Source: an uncultured Bacteroidales bacterium (GTDB taxonomy: Bacteria; Bacteroidota; Bacteroidia; Bacteroidales; UBA932). From it: a stretch of DNA of 34,037 nt. Positions within the stretch are counted from its first letter, which is position 1. The number at the start of each line of letters is the position of its first letter. A program made the translations under genes and the position numbers. Shown here piece by piece: positions 24,676 through 32,582 of this stretch. Under the pieces are notes generated by a model, which was given only the letters and a program-made list of their open reading frames with translations, was not told the DNA's origin and ran no database searches. The stretch is taken from positions 1 to 34,037 of the forward strand of contig UQYV01000038.1 in assembly GCA_900545245.1 (NCBI GenBank). Reading direction: 5' to 3'.

Positions 24676-25775
24676 ATGTGAGTAAGAAACATGAAAAAAT
24701 AAACTGCTTCAGATTTGTCAGTATGAAAAAGAAGAATGTTATCATCATTTCTGCGGTGTCGGTCATTGCCGTACTTTTCGTCGTCGGAATCGTATTTGCC
24801 TCGCTCTGGTACATCGACAACCGCCGTCCGGGATTTGAAAAGGAATTTGTGCTCCTGGTCTATCCGGACACCGATGCCTCGCGGGTGCTTGACGCGCTTT
24901 GTGAAGACGGGTGCGCAAGGAGCCGAAGCAGTCTTGAACGATGCTTCGGCAGAATCGGTGTTGTGGAGAAAATGAAGCCGGGACGCTATCCGATACGGAC
25001 AAAGTATCCTCCAATTTATGTGGCGCGCATGCTCGCTTACGGATGGCAGGAACCGACTGTTCTCACCCTCTCCGGAACTTTGCGCAATAAGGGGCGGATA
25101 GCGCAGCGTATTGCCTCGCAGATGATGGTGGACTCAACATCGGTGATGAACGCGTTGAACGACGAGATTTTCCTCTCTGACTATGGTTTCACGCCGGAAA
25201 ATGTCTTTGCTCTCATAATCCCGGACAGCTATCAAATGTACTGGACAGCGAGTGTGAGGGAAATTTTCGACCGTTTCAAGAAGGAATACGACGAGTTTTG
25301 GACTCCGGAGCGTGTGCGGCTTGCCGGAGCTCAGGGTCTTACCCCGATGGAAGCTTCAGTCATGGCATCGATTGTCTGTGGTGAAACACTCAAAGACTTT
25401 GAGTATCCTCTGATTGCCGGAGTGTACCTCAATCGTTTTCATCGTGGGATGAAGTTGCAGGCCGACCCTACAATCTGCTTTTGCTATGACTATACGCTAA
25501 ACCGCGTCCTCAAGAAGCATCTTTCCGTCGATTCGCCATACAATACATATAAATATGCCGGGCTTCCTCCCGCTCCGATTAATGTCCCTTCCAAAGCCTG
25601 CATTGAGGCCGTACTCCATCCTGACACTCATAATTATCTGTTCTTCTGTGCAAATCCGGATTTTGACGGTACACATCGTTTTGCCGCCACCTATTCGGAA
25701 CATCAGCGCAATGCACGTGAATTTCAAAGGGCATTGACGGCTCGTCTCAAGGCGAAGGGCGCAGGATCAAAATAA
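24672..25775 (+). CDS. mltG: Endolytic murein transglycosylase MltG
   Basis: Inner-membrane lytic transglycosylase that cuts nascent glycan strands and sets their length. One membrane helix lies near the N-terminus (VIIISAVSVIAVLFVVGIVF), followed by the YceG domain. The active-site region is MASIVCGETLKDF, where the Glu before Thr is the expected catalytic residue. The canonical glutamate-lysine just before it is Cys-Gly here. MKLQADPTICF and AGLPPAPINVPS are further diagnostic stretches. The ATG at 24672 overlaps the upstream stop as ATGA; ATG 24723 is an alternative that still keeps the membrane helix. Confidence 0.93.
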   Translation: MNVSKKHEKINCFRFVSMKKKNVIIISAVSVIAVLFVVGIVFASLWYIDNRRPGFEKEFVLLVYPDTDASRVLDALCEDGCARSRSSLERCFGRIGVVEKMKPGRYPIRTKYPPIYVARMLAYGWQEPTVLTLSGTLRNKGRIAQRIASQMMVDSTSVMNALNDEIFLSDYGFTPENVFALIIPDSYQMYWTASVREIFDRFKKEYDEFWTPERVRLAGAQGLTPMEASVMASIVCGETLKDFEYPLIAGVYLNRFHRGMKLQADPTICFCYDYTLNRVLKKHLSVDSPYNTYKYAGLPPAPINVPSKACIEAVLHPDTHNYLFFCANPDFDGTHRFAATYSEHQRNAREFQRALTARLKAKGAGSK

Positions 25776-25830
25776 TTGCATATATTTGTATGTTTGTGGT
25801 TGTATTACCGCAGTTTTGGACTATATTACG

Positions 25831-26757
25831 ATGAAAGACAAGAATACTCATATTGTGATTATGGCCGGTGGCATTGGAAGCCGTCTTTGGCCCATAAGCA
25901 CACCGGAGTGCCCGAAACAGTTCATTGATGTGCTTGGAGTGGGAAAATCTCTGATCCAGATGACTGTGGAACGTTTCCTGCCATCTGCGGATATCGGAAA
26001 TTTCTGGGTGGTGACATCTGCGGAGTATGCTTCCATTGTCAAGGAACAGCTTCCAGACATTCCTTCGGAACACATCCTTCTTGAGCCTGAAGCACGCAAC
26101 ACGGCGCCGTGCATAGCCTACGCCTGCCGCAAGATTGCCGCTCATCATCCGGATGCAAATGTCGTCGTGACTCCCTCCGATGCCCTTGTGACAAAGACAG
26201 ATACGTTCACTTCTGTCATTGGAAAGGCCCTTGCCTTAACCGCAGGCTCATCCGCAATTGTTACTGTAGGGATAGTGCCTACCCGGCCGGAAACAGGCTA
26301 CGGGTACATAAGTGCTCCGGGGTTTGTCCACGGACAGCTGATAAAGGTAAGGCAGTTCAAGGAAAAACCGGATCTCGCAACTGCAGAGAAATACCTTGCG
26401 TCCGGGGATTTCGTTTGGAATGCCGGAATATTCGTATGGAATGTGCGTACGATAAACGATGAACTCCGTGCCCACGCGCCTCAGATAATGTCGGTGATGG
26501 ACCGTCTTGAACCGTATTTTTACACTTCAGGCGAACAGACTGCTCTGGCAGAGTTTTTCCCGACCTGCGACAAGATTTCAATCGACTATGCAGTGATGGA
26601 AAAATCCCCGAACATCTATGTCATCGCAGAAGAACTCGGATGGAGCGATCTCGGAAGCTGGCATTCGCTTCGTGCACAACTGGCGGATATGGGTCTGACA
26701 CAGCAGATTGCGCGATGGGAGGCGGTGATAGCCTCTGCGGGAGCGAAAAAATGCTAA
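25831..26757 (+). CDS. manC: Mannose-1-phosphate guanylyltransferase, C-terminally short
   Basis: Makes GDP-mannose from mannose-1-phosphate and GTP for surface glycans. The nucleotidyltransferase domain is complete: VIMAGGIGSRLWPIS with the signature loop, CPKQF, LLEPEARNTAP, TPSDALV, VRQFKEKPD, FVWNAGIFVW, SIDYAVMEKS and GWSDLGSWHSL. It then stops after about 25 unrelated-looking residues, giving 308 residues. Bacteroidota relatives I know run about 50 residues longer into a left-handed beta-helix. No frame before the tRNA genes holds that domain. ATG 25831 is chosen because upstream residues are not family-like. Activity is likely but quaternary structure may differ. Confidence 0.87.
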   Translation: MKDKNTHIVIMAGGIGSRLWPISTPECPKQFIDVLGVGKSLIQMTVERFLPSADIGNFWVVTSAEYASIVKEQLPDIPSEHILLEPEARNTAPCIAYACRKIAAHHPDANVVVTPSDALVTKTDTFTSVIGKALALTAGSSAIVTVGIVPTRPETGYGYISAPGFVHGQLIKVRQFKEKPDLATAEKYLASGDFVWNAGIFVWNVRTINDELRAHAPQIMSVMDRLEPYFYTSGEQTALAEFFPTCDKISIDYAVMEKSPNIYVIAEELGWSDLGSWHSLRAQLADMGLTQQIARWEAVIASAGAKKC

Positions 26758-26773
26758 AAAAAGTGAAGAAATA

Positions 26774-26805
26774 TTTGGTGGTTTAAAAGTAAAGTCATAC
26801 CTTTG
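26774..26805 (+). promoter_or_regulatory. tRNA-Lys promoter
   Basis: TTTG (26774-26777), a 20-nt spacer and TACCTTTG (26798-26805). Transcription should begin near 26811, about 35 nt before the first tRNA. Confidence 0.75.
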
Positions 26806-26846
26806 CAATCCCAAATCAAAAGAGACACTGTTTTGGGGCGCGGTTC

Positions 26847-26919
26847 GATTCGTTAGCTCAGTTGGTAGAGCACAACACTTTTAATGTTGGGGTCTCGGGT
26901 TCGAGCCCCGAACGAATCA
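26847..26919 (+). tRNA. tRNA-Lys (anticodon TTT)
   Basis: A complete cloverleaf can be drawn. The acceptor GATTCGT pairs with ACGAATC, the D-stem is GCTC/GAGC, and the anticodon stem CAACA/TGTTG has loop CTTTTAA. The variable loop is GGGTC and the T-arm TCGGG/CCCGA has loop TTCGAGC. The discriminator is A. CCA is not encoded. Confidence 0.97.
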
Positions 26920-26929
26920 CGAAAAAAAA

Positions 26930-26946
26930 CAGGGTTCAAGCCCCTG
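26930..26946 (+). other. Isolated T-arm-like hairpin between two tRNA genes
   Basis: CAGGG and CCCTG form a perfect 5-bp stem around the 7-nt loop TTCAAGC, the exact geometry and loop sequence of a tRNA T-arm. No D-arm, anticodon arm or acceptor stem is found around it. It is probably the remnant of a third tRNA copy or a recombination scar. Confidence 0.55.
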
Positions 26947-26971
26947 TAAAACAAAGCTTGAGGGAAAGTTT

Positions 26972-27044
26972 GCTTCCTTAGCTCAGTTGGTAGAGCACGA
27001 CACTCTTAATGTTGGGGTCTAGGGTTCGAGCCCCTAAGGGAGCA
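26972..27044 (+). tRNA. tRNA-Lys (anticodon CTT)
   Basis: Acceptor GCTTCCT pairs with AGGGAGC (one G-T pair). The anticodon stem CGACA/TGTTG has loop CTCTTAA, so the anticodon is CTT. The body is nearly identical to the preceding tRNA-Lys(TTT), indicating tandem duplication and anticodon change. Discriminator A, no CCA. Confidence 0.96.
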
Positions 27045-27046
27045 CA

Positions 27047-27080
27047 AAACGCCGAAGTTCGAAAGAATCTCGGCGTTTTT
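27047..27080 (+). terminator. Terminator after the tRNA-Lys genes
   Basis: AAACGCCGA (27047-27055) pairs with TCGGCGTTT (27070-27078), and T residues continue to 27080. It lies 2 nt after the second tRNA. Confidence 0.85.
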
Positions 27081-27108
27081 GTGATATATGACCACAATTC
27101 AATATTTG
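27076..27108 (+). promoter_or_regulatory. Possible patatin-gene promoter
   Basis: TTTTTG (27076-27081) and AATATTTG (27101-27108, one mismatch to TAnnTTTG) are spaced by 19 nt. The -33 would be formed by the T-run of the tRNA terminator. The predicted start falls almost on the ATG at 27114. Confidence 0.4.
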
Positions 27109-27113
27109 AGGAT

Positions 27114-28016
27114 ATGGCAAGGAAAAAGTATGAACTTGGAATCGCGTTCAGCGGGGGAGGAGCTAAGGCTGCGGCCCATTGCGGAGCTCTTCAGGCTTTG
27201 AAGGAATACGGAGTGAGGCCGGATGTCGTGTCGGGGACAAGTGCCGGGTCGCTCGTTGCCGCGTTTTTTTCTGCCGGATTCTCGCCGGTGCAGATGATAG
27301 AGATGTTTAGGGAGCTTAACTTCTTCAGGGATATAGTCGCGCCGTCGCGGCCGAGGGGCGGATTGTTTGACTCGACTCCTCTGCTTGAGTTGCTTCAGGA
27401 AAAGCTGCCCTATACAGACATCGAGGAACTTCCGATTCCTACCTATATCGTTGCTGCCGACATGGATCACGGGCGGCCCAAGGTGTTCTCGAAAGGGAGA
27501 CTCGCTCCTCGCCTTGTCGCTTCCTGTTCCATTCCTATTGTGTTCAAGCCGATGATAATCAATGGAGTGCATTATGTGGACGGAGGCGTGTTCCAGAACC
27601 TTCCGGTGCCGGCAATAAGGAATATTTGCGAAAAGGTCATAGCCTTCAGTGTGCGTCAGATGGAGCCTGATCCTTACCGCGACAATCTGGTCTATGTGGC
27701 GATGCGTGCCTATAGCATGATGTTCATGTCCAATATTATGGACGCCTCACGTCTTGCCGACACCTACATTGAACTTAATACTGACGGATGCAGCGTTTAT
27801 GATCTGTCGTCGATAGAGACTCTTTTCCGCAGGGGATATTCCGATGCCTGCGCTGCTCTTGAAGCAGATGGGTATGAACGGGTTATGTCGCCGGAGAAGA
27901 TAGAGTTCCCTCAGTTAGAGATACCTTCTGTAAGACGCGAGCCTCTGTTTCGGCGAAGTCTCGACCGTATTGAAAGACAACTGGAGATACAGAAAGGACG
28001 CCGTCGCGACAAATGA
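27114..28016 (+). CDS. Patatin-like phospholipase (RssA/YlbK-like)
   Basis: Serine acyl hydrolase of 300 residues with a Ser-Asp dyad. The oxyanion loop is SGGGAKAAAHCG (13-24), the nucleophile S43 lies in GTSAGSL, and the catalytic Asp is in YVDGGVFQNLP. No signal peptide is present, so it is probably cytoplasmic. The start must be at 27114: the glycine loop follows directly, and an upstream in-frame ATG (27009) lies inside a tRNA gene. The lipid substrate is not predictable. It sits between the tRNA terminator and the lipoprotein operon, with its own possible promoter. Confidence 0.9.
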   Translation: MARKKYELGIAFSGGGAKAAAHCGALQALKEYGVRPDVVSGTSAGSLVAAFFSAGFSPVQMIEMFRELNFFRDIVAPSRPRGGLFDSTPLLELLQEKLPYTDIEELPIPTYIVAADMDHGRPKVFSKGRLAPRLVASCSIPIVFKPMIINGVHYVDGGVFQNLPVPAIRNICEKVIAFSVRQMEPDPYRDNLVYVAMRAYSMMFMSNIMDASRLADTYIELNTDGCSVYDLSSIETLFRRGYSDACAALEADGYERVMSPEKIEFPQLEIPSVRREPLFRRSLDRIERQLEIQKGRRRDK

Positions 28017-28049
28017 TGATGCGGGTGTCTCTGAAATCGTCGGAAAATA

Positions 28050-28080
28050 TTGCATTTTCCGATGGATAATCATATCTTTG
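28050..28080 (+). promoter_or_regulatory. Promoter of the lipoprotein operon
   Basis: TTG (28050-28052), a 20-nt spacer and TATCTTTG (28073-28080). Transcription should start near 28086, giving a 40-nt leader before the ATG at 28126. Confidence 0.7.
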
Positions 28081-28125
28081 CGTGATTAAGTGTATTATTT
28101 TATAGTTTTTTACCCTTGGTTTTTT

Positions 28126-30288
28126 ATGAAACGCGTTTTCTCTATTATGCTTGGTGGGGCAATGATGCTTCTCGCCGGCTGCAACAAGACGGAAGTACAG
28201 CCCACACAGCCGGACTCTGAAACTGAAAAAAACTTCAATGTCGAAACAACGGCGCTCACTCAAGGATCCATCAGCGTGAGAATAACTCCGGTGGACAATG
28301 AAGAGCCGTACTACTTCGGAGTTGTCACCAAGAAAGATTTCGCATCCCTTTATAAGAGCGATGCCGAGACTCTTCAGGAAGCATACATCAAATGGTTCGA
28401 AGAGATGGCAGGAAAAAAGAATCTCAATGTTGAGGAATTTCTGTCGCAAGCTTTGCTCACCGGAATGCAGAACTATCAGTTCCGCGCTCTCGACCCGCAG
28501 ACCGACTACATCTTCTTCGTATTCGGAGTAAGCTACAAAAACGAGCCGACCACCACCCCGGAGACCTTCGAATTCAAGACGAGAAGAGCGACCTTGAAAA
28601 AGGACGCTGTAATCAGCATAACGGAAGTCGAAAAGGGAAGTACCTGGTTCAAGGTAAAGTTCGACTGCAACGACCCAGACATATTCTACTACGGTGACGT
28701 TATGCTGCCCGACATTTACGAGCAGTACTGCGGCAGCAACCCGGACAACATCCCTGCTTACGTAAAGGATTATCTTACAGCGCTCAAGGCTGAGAACGAC
28801 GAATTCAAAGCGATGAGTATGGCTCAGTTCATCAGCTACATCACAGTTAACGGAGAGTCAGAGTACGACACCGCCCTTACGGATGTCGCAAACAGCCTCC
28901 TCCCTGAAATGGAATACCCTGTATTCGCAATCGGAATCGCAAACGACGGAAGTTTCACGACAGAGCCGGTTGTCAAGATGGTAAGAACCGGCGAAACCCA
29001 AAGGAATAACTGGATTTTGGATGATAAAAAAGTGACTGATATACAATACGATGTCACTGTCTATCCGGCATACGACGAAGTTTACGCTGCCATTCTTGAG
29101 CGCGACTGCTATTTCGAAGGACTCAGCGACGAGCAGTGCGTGAATGAACTCCTCGCTGCAAGAAAGGGTAGCTTTATGGCAGATCTCATTACCGGACGTG
29201 GGAAATTACAATTCAACAATTTGATTCCGAACGAAGACTACACACTCTTCCTCATCGCCTGCACGCCTGACGGTCTTCCAAAGACCGGGGATAAACTCAA
29301 TGTGAAGAAAGATCCTGTGAAGACTTTGGAGGCCACACCGACCAATGCGGTCTATAGCATGAAAGTCTACAATGTCACGAAGACCGCTGCGAGTGTTTCC
29401 GTCTCCGGTAACACTGCTGCGGAAGGACAGACATATATGTTCAACTACATCACCAAGGCTCGTCTCATTGAACTCGCCACCAAGGAAGAGGAAGCGACCG
29501 GCGGAAGCACAGGCACTGAAGGTGGTAGCACAGGCTCTGAAGGCGGAAGCACAGGTGAAGGGGCCGAAGGCGGTGAAGTGACCCCGATTGTTCCTTCCGA
29601 GGCCAGCTTCCAGACTGTTCTCAAAAGAGACTGCGACGAGTTTATCGACGCCAGTCTCAAGGAGTGGAACGACAGTAAACCGAATGCCCAAATGGACAGA
29701 AAGGAATTCCTTTCAAGAGCCCTTCTAAGCGACGTCGGAGTCGGAAGTTCATATCGTTGGGGCGGACTTACTCCGGGCACCGAATATGTCGCCTATGCCA
29801 TCGGACTTAAGGCTGACGGAACCTACACCACCAAGGCTTATACTTATGAATTCAAGACAATTGAAGATAAGAAGAGTAAAGTTAGTCTTTCTACAATGAT
29901 GACAGGAACTTCGTATGAAAGCGTGTTCCCTGGTCAAATAACATTTACATTTTACACGTACTCGGAGCCGAAAAAAGATGCAGGAAAATTGTATTGCAAA
30001 AAATTCCAGGACATAGATGAATGGGCAGGTAAAACCAGCGAGGAAATTGTTACAGAACTCTGCAAGAGTGATAATATGAGTAACGATGCTTCTGAATGGA
30101 GAGGTTATGTTAACTGGACAAAACCAGGAGTGCAGTTCTATATCTATAGTATCGGAGAGGATACGGATGGTATTAAAACAGATATTCTCAAATGTAGCCA
30201 TACAGGTAAGGCTAGTGAAGTTGGCGTGGAATATAATTTTATAAATGTTACTTTTGACCAAACTGAAACCATTCCTGTTGCGCGATAA
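28126..30288 (+). CDS. Repeat-module lipoprotein, unnamed Fn3-like family
   Basis: SPII lipoprotein of 720 residues; the lipobox is LLAGC (Cys19), so it is anchored to an envelope membrane and is probably outer-membrane or surface located. I do not recognise a named family. About five copies of one module can be traced (about 36-152, 161-289, 300-402, 410-579, 584-694). Each begins with a strand, then YY.G or Y..I, a helical segment with EEFL..AL or similar, then L.P.T.Y and a last strand ending near F.T. Module 4 contains a Gly/Ser/Thr linker (about 459-484). The DNA after about 29866 (module 5) is much more A+T-rich than the rest. The stop is directly followed by the next ATG. An in-frame GTG at 28090 is rejected because it would add a non-signal-like leader. 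Confidence 0.8.
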   Translation: MKRVFSIMLGGAMMLLAGCNKTEVQPTQPDSETEKNFNVETTALTQGSISVRITPVDNEEPYYFGVVTKKDFASLYKSDAETLQEAYIKWFEEMAGKKNLNVEEFLSQALLTGMQNYQFRALDPQTDYIFFVFGVSYKNEPTTTPETFEFKTRRATLKKDAVISITEVEKGSTWFKVKFDCNDPDIFYYGDVMLPDIYEQYCGSNPDNIPAYVKDYLTALKAENDEFKAMSMAQFISYITVNGESEYDTALTDVANSLLPEMEYPVFAIGIANDGSFTTEPVVKMVRTGETQRNNWILDDKKVTDIQYDVTVYPAYDEVYAAILERDCYFEGLSDEQCVNELLAARKGSFMADLITGRGKLQFNNLIPNEDYTLFLIACTPDGLPKTGDKLNVKKDPVKTLEATPTNAVYSMKVYNVTKTAASVSVSGNTAAEGQTYMFNYITKARLIELATKEEEATGGSTGTEGGSTGSEGGSTGEGAEGGEVTPIVPSEASFQTVLKRDCDEFIDASLKEWNDSKPNAQMDRKEFLSRALLSDVGVGSSYRWGGLTPGTEYVAYAIGLKADGTYTTKAYTYEFKTIEDKKSKVSLSTMMTGTSYESVFPGQITFTFYTYSEPKKDAGKLYCKKFQDIDEWAGKTSEEIVTELCKSDNMSNDASEWRGYVNWTKPGVQFYIYSIGEDTDGIKTDILKCSHTGKASEVGVEYNFINVTFDQTETIPVAR
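29500..29562 (+). repeat. 21-bp in-frame tandem repeat, three units
   Basis: Units at 29500-29520, 29521-29541 and 29542-29562 share GGnGGnAGCACAGGn and encode GGSTGTE, GGSTGSE and GGSTGEG. It forms a flexible linker inside module 4 of the lipoprotein. The unit length keeps frame, so copy number could vary without breaking the gene. Confidence 0.8.
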
Positions 30289-31011
30289 ATGAAAACGACA
30301 TACTTAAAATATTTTTTAGCTGTTTTTGCTGCGGCCGCGCTCTTTGCCGGTTGCAGCAAAAACGCTGAAACTGACCCGGACCCCGACCCGACTCCTCCCG
30401 CTCCACCGACGCCGGCCTACAGAATTGGCGACTACTACGACCACGGCTTTGTCAAGGGAGTGGTCGTGTATGTGGATGAAACAGGAGAACACGGGTTTTT
30501 GGTTTCGCTCAAAGAGCACAAAGCAGTCTGGTCCTACAGAGAAAAAGAGGCTATGGGGTCACAGCCGGGAAGCGGCTTGCACAACAGCGGCTGCGTGCAG
30601 AAAATACACGACTGGAAAGAGTACTACCCTGCATTCGTAAAGGCCTGCGAAGACAATGTCGGGGCTCTGAAAAGATGGTTCCTCCCGTCAATGGACGAAC
30701 TCGCAAAGCTCTATAAAGCCTACACCGGCCACAACACCAACGACACTGAGGGCGGGACAGGTTCACTGAACTCAATCAAGAGACTTGAAATGATCGCAGC
30801 CCCATCCGAGCAGCAGCACAAAGACTTCCTCAACAAATGCCTCACCGACAATGGCGGAAAAGCTCTGACAGAGGGTGTCTATTGGTCTTCCGATGAAAAC
30901 GGTCCGAGCATCGCCTTCGCATTCGATATGAAAGAGGGGAAAACAGTGGTCACTCCATCCGAACTCAACAAAAAGACCGAACATTTAGTGAGAGCGATGG
31001 CCTCTTTCTGA
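30289..31011 (+). CDS. Lipoprotein with DUF1566/Lcl-C-like domain
   Basis: SPII lipoprotein of 240 residues, lipobox LFAGC (Cys22), then a Pro/Asp-rich linker (DPDPDPTPPAPPTP). The globular part has the pattern of DUF1566/Lcl C-terminal proteins: GVVVYVDETGEHGFLVSL, WFLPSMDELAKLYKAY, GVYWSSDENGPSIAFAF and the final LVRAMASF. These domains are common in surface and adhesin-like proteins; the function is unknown. It starts immediately after the preceding stop with no gap, so the two lipoproteins are translated from one message. Confidence 0.8.
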   Translation: MKTTYLKYFLAVFAAAALFAGCSKNAETDPDPDPTPPAPPTPAYRIGDYYDHGFVKGVVVYVDETGEHGFLVSLKEHKAVWSYREKEAMGSQPGSGLHNSGCVQKIHDWKEYYPAFVKACEDNVGALKRWFLPSMDELAKLYKAYTGHNTNDTEGGTGSLNSIKRLEMIAAPSEQQHKDFLNKCLTDNGGKALTEGVYWSSDENGPSIAFAFDMKEGKTVVTPSELNKKTEHLVRAMASF

Positions 31012-31041
31012 GAAAGCGGCAGTCACAACAAATTTAATAAG

Positions 31042-31059
31042 TTGCCACAGATTTGGCAA
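31042..31059. other. Small inverted repeat between lipoprotein genes
   Basis: TTGCCA and TGGCAA (6 bp) surround a 6-nt loop, followed by GACTTTTTAG, 21 nt before the next ATG. It could be an attenuating hairpin within the operon; the stem is short. Confidence 0.35.
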
Positions 31060-31079
31060 AGACTTTTTAGAAAAGCACA

Positions 31080-32513
31080 ATGAAAATACGTAATATATTA
31101 CTGTGTGCCGCAGGCATTCTGGCATTTGCCTCCTGCGACAAAGAGACGCCCTCTGACCGGGAGGACAACAAACCTTCGACAACGGCTCTCCCGGCTCCGG
31201 AAGTGACCATTGAACAGGGCACGGCCTCCATTTCCGCAAAATGGGAGCCGGTGGAAGGCGCGATGGAATACAGATGCGAGCTCACCTACATCTCCGGTGG
31301 AAGCAACGTTAACGTCTATAAAGAGAATGTCGAAGATCCTTCATTCTCTGTGGATGCACTTCGCCCGAAAACAAAATACACCGTAAGAGTCGCTGCTGTG
31401 ACGCCCAACGGAAAGGCTTCCAGAAACTGGTTTACGGAAGAGGTGACAACCGGAGAGTTAAACGCGAAGTTCGAAATCACTCCTTACGAAATCTATAACA
31501 AAAGCACAGGGCACATCGACTATGTCGCAAAAGTGACCCCGTCCGACGCGACTCTCTGGTATTGGATTGGAGCCGTTTCTTATGCCGACAGGATTGACGC
31601 CAATCTTTGGATGGAACAGGAGATTGCAAACGCACTCGAAGCTGGAGAGACTTGGGAAACTCTCGTAAACAAAGGCTATATCGTCAAGGGAGAGGCTGAG
31701 AGCGTTTTCCAGTTCACTGGCAGCAATCACTTTATGTTCACCGCCGGGGTGCTTGAGCGTTTGGGAGACAAAATAAACTTAGTTTCAAAAATCGCTCTCA
31801 GTTATCCTTTCTACGGAGAGAATTTCGAGGACAGAGTCAGCCATCCTTGCACTTACGACGACTACCTTGGAGATTGGGTGCTGATGCCTTACGACAGAAC
31901 AGATTTTTCCGCCACAAAAGGATGGGAACTGAAAGAACCGAAACCTTTCAATGTGAGGATTTCTGCAAAGGAGCAGGGAAAAAGTTTCAATCTCTCCGGC
32001 TGGGGAGGAAGTGAAAATAAGTTCCTCAAGCCAATAGTGCTCGATTTTGAAAAGGCGGACCAGAACAGATATGACCATTTCTCCGTCTCCGTGCCGCAGA
32101 CCATCGAATTTGAAAACGATGTCAACTGGCACTATACCGCTTGGCTAACGATCTTGGACGCAGACAACACTCCCCGTGATTTCGCTCCTTACGACCGCGA
32201 ATATGAGCAACTCTCTAAACAAGGCGGAGGTGAAGGCTGGAACAAGGCCTTCAGAGGATTCATCGCAAATGGCAATAAATCAGTAATCAAGATTTTAGGA
32301 AGCAGTTTCAAATATGATGGTCTTGCCGTCTATATGAGAGGTCTCTGGATTTGCGGATTTGACGCAGTGGGTAAATATAGTTCTGCAGATGCAAAGTACT
32401 ATTATAACGGGAATCGCGGTGGCATTCCAAACGCGGTGTACTATCTTGTGAGAAAAGATGTCGCCGAGGGATTGGAACTTAAGGCTCCTGACCTGTCCGC
32501 CGCTCTGCAGTAA
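31080..32513 (+). CDS. Fn3-domain lipoprotein sharing the repeat module
   Basis: SPII lipoprotein of 477 residues, lipobox FASC (Cys19). A classical fibronectin type III domain occupies about 39-128 (PAPEVTIEQGTASISAKWEP through LRPKTKYTVRVAAVTPNGKA). Next (about 131-250) comes a copy of the module repeated in the first lipoprotein: KVTPSDATLWYWIGAV, a helical region, then FMFTAGVLERLG. The rest (about 255-470) is an all-beta-looking domain rich in Trp and Tyr that I cannot name. It ends the operon, 68 nt after the DUF1566-like gene. The likely role is surface binding of glycan or protein; this is inference. Confidence 0.78.
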   Translation: MKIRNILLCAAGILAFASCDKETPSDREDNKPSTTALPAPEVTIEQGTASISAKWEPVEGAMEYRCELTYISGGSNVNVYKENVEDPSFSVDALRPKTKYTVRVAAVTPNGKASRNWFTEEVTTGELNAKFEITPYEIYNKSTGHIDYVAKVTPSDATLWYWIGAVSYADRIDANLWMEQEIANALEAGETWETLVNKGYIVKGEAESVFQFTGSNHFMFTAGVLERLGDKINLVSKIALSYPFYGENFEDRVSHPCTYDDYLGDWVLMPYDRTDFSATKGWELKEPKPFNVRISAKEQGKSFNLSGWGGSENKFLKPIVLDFEKADQNRYDHFSVSVPQTIEFENDVNWHYTAWLTILDADNTPRDFAPYDREYEQLSKQGGGEGWNKAFRGFIANGNKSVIKILGSSFKYDGLAVYMRGLWICGFDAVGKYSSADAKYYYNGNRGGIPNAVYYLVRKDVAEGLELKAPDLSAALQ

Positions 32514-32525
32514 TTTGTGAGTTTT

Positions 32526-32557
32526 GTTTATTTTTTTGTGAAACCACAAAAATAAAC
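32526..32557. promoter_or_regulatory. Inverted repeat inside the sirtuin promoter
   Basis: GTTTATTTTTTTGTG (32526-32540) pairs with CACAAAAATAAAC (32545-32557), with a 2-T bulge and 4-nt loop. The left arm covers the -33 element and the right arm abuts the -7. It may be an operator, or a transcript hairpin ending the lipoprotein operon. Confidence 0.5.
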
Positions 32558-32565
32558 TACCTTTG
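32535..32565 (+). promoter_or_regulatory. Sirtuin gene promoter
   Basis: TTTG (32535-32538), a 19-nt spacer and TACCTTTG (32558-32565). Start expected near 32571, leaving a 12-nt leader. Confidence 0.72.
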
Positions 32566-32582
32566 CACAAATAAATGATAAA

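Noticed and set aside
27009..27113. Longer patatin start at 27009
   Set aside because: It begins inside tRNA-Lys(CTT) and runs through its terminator.
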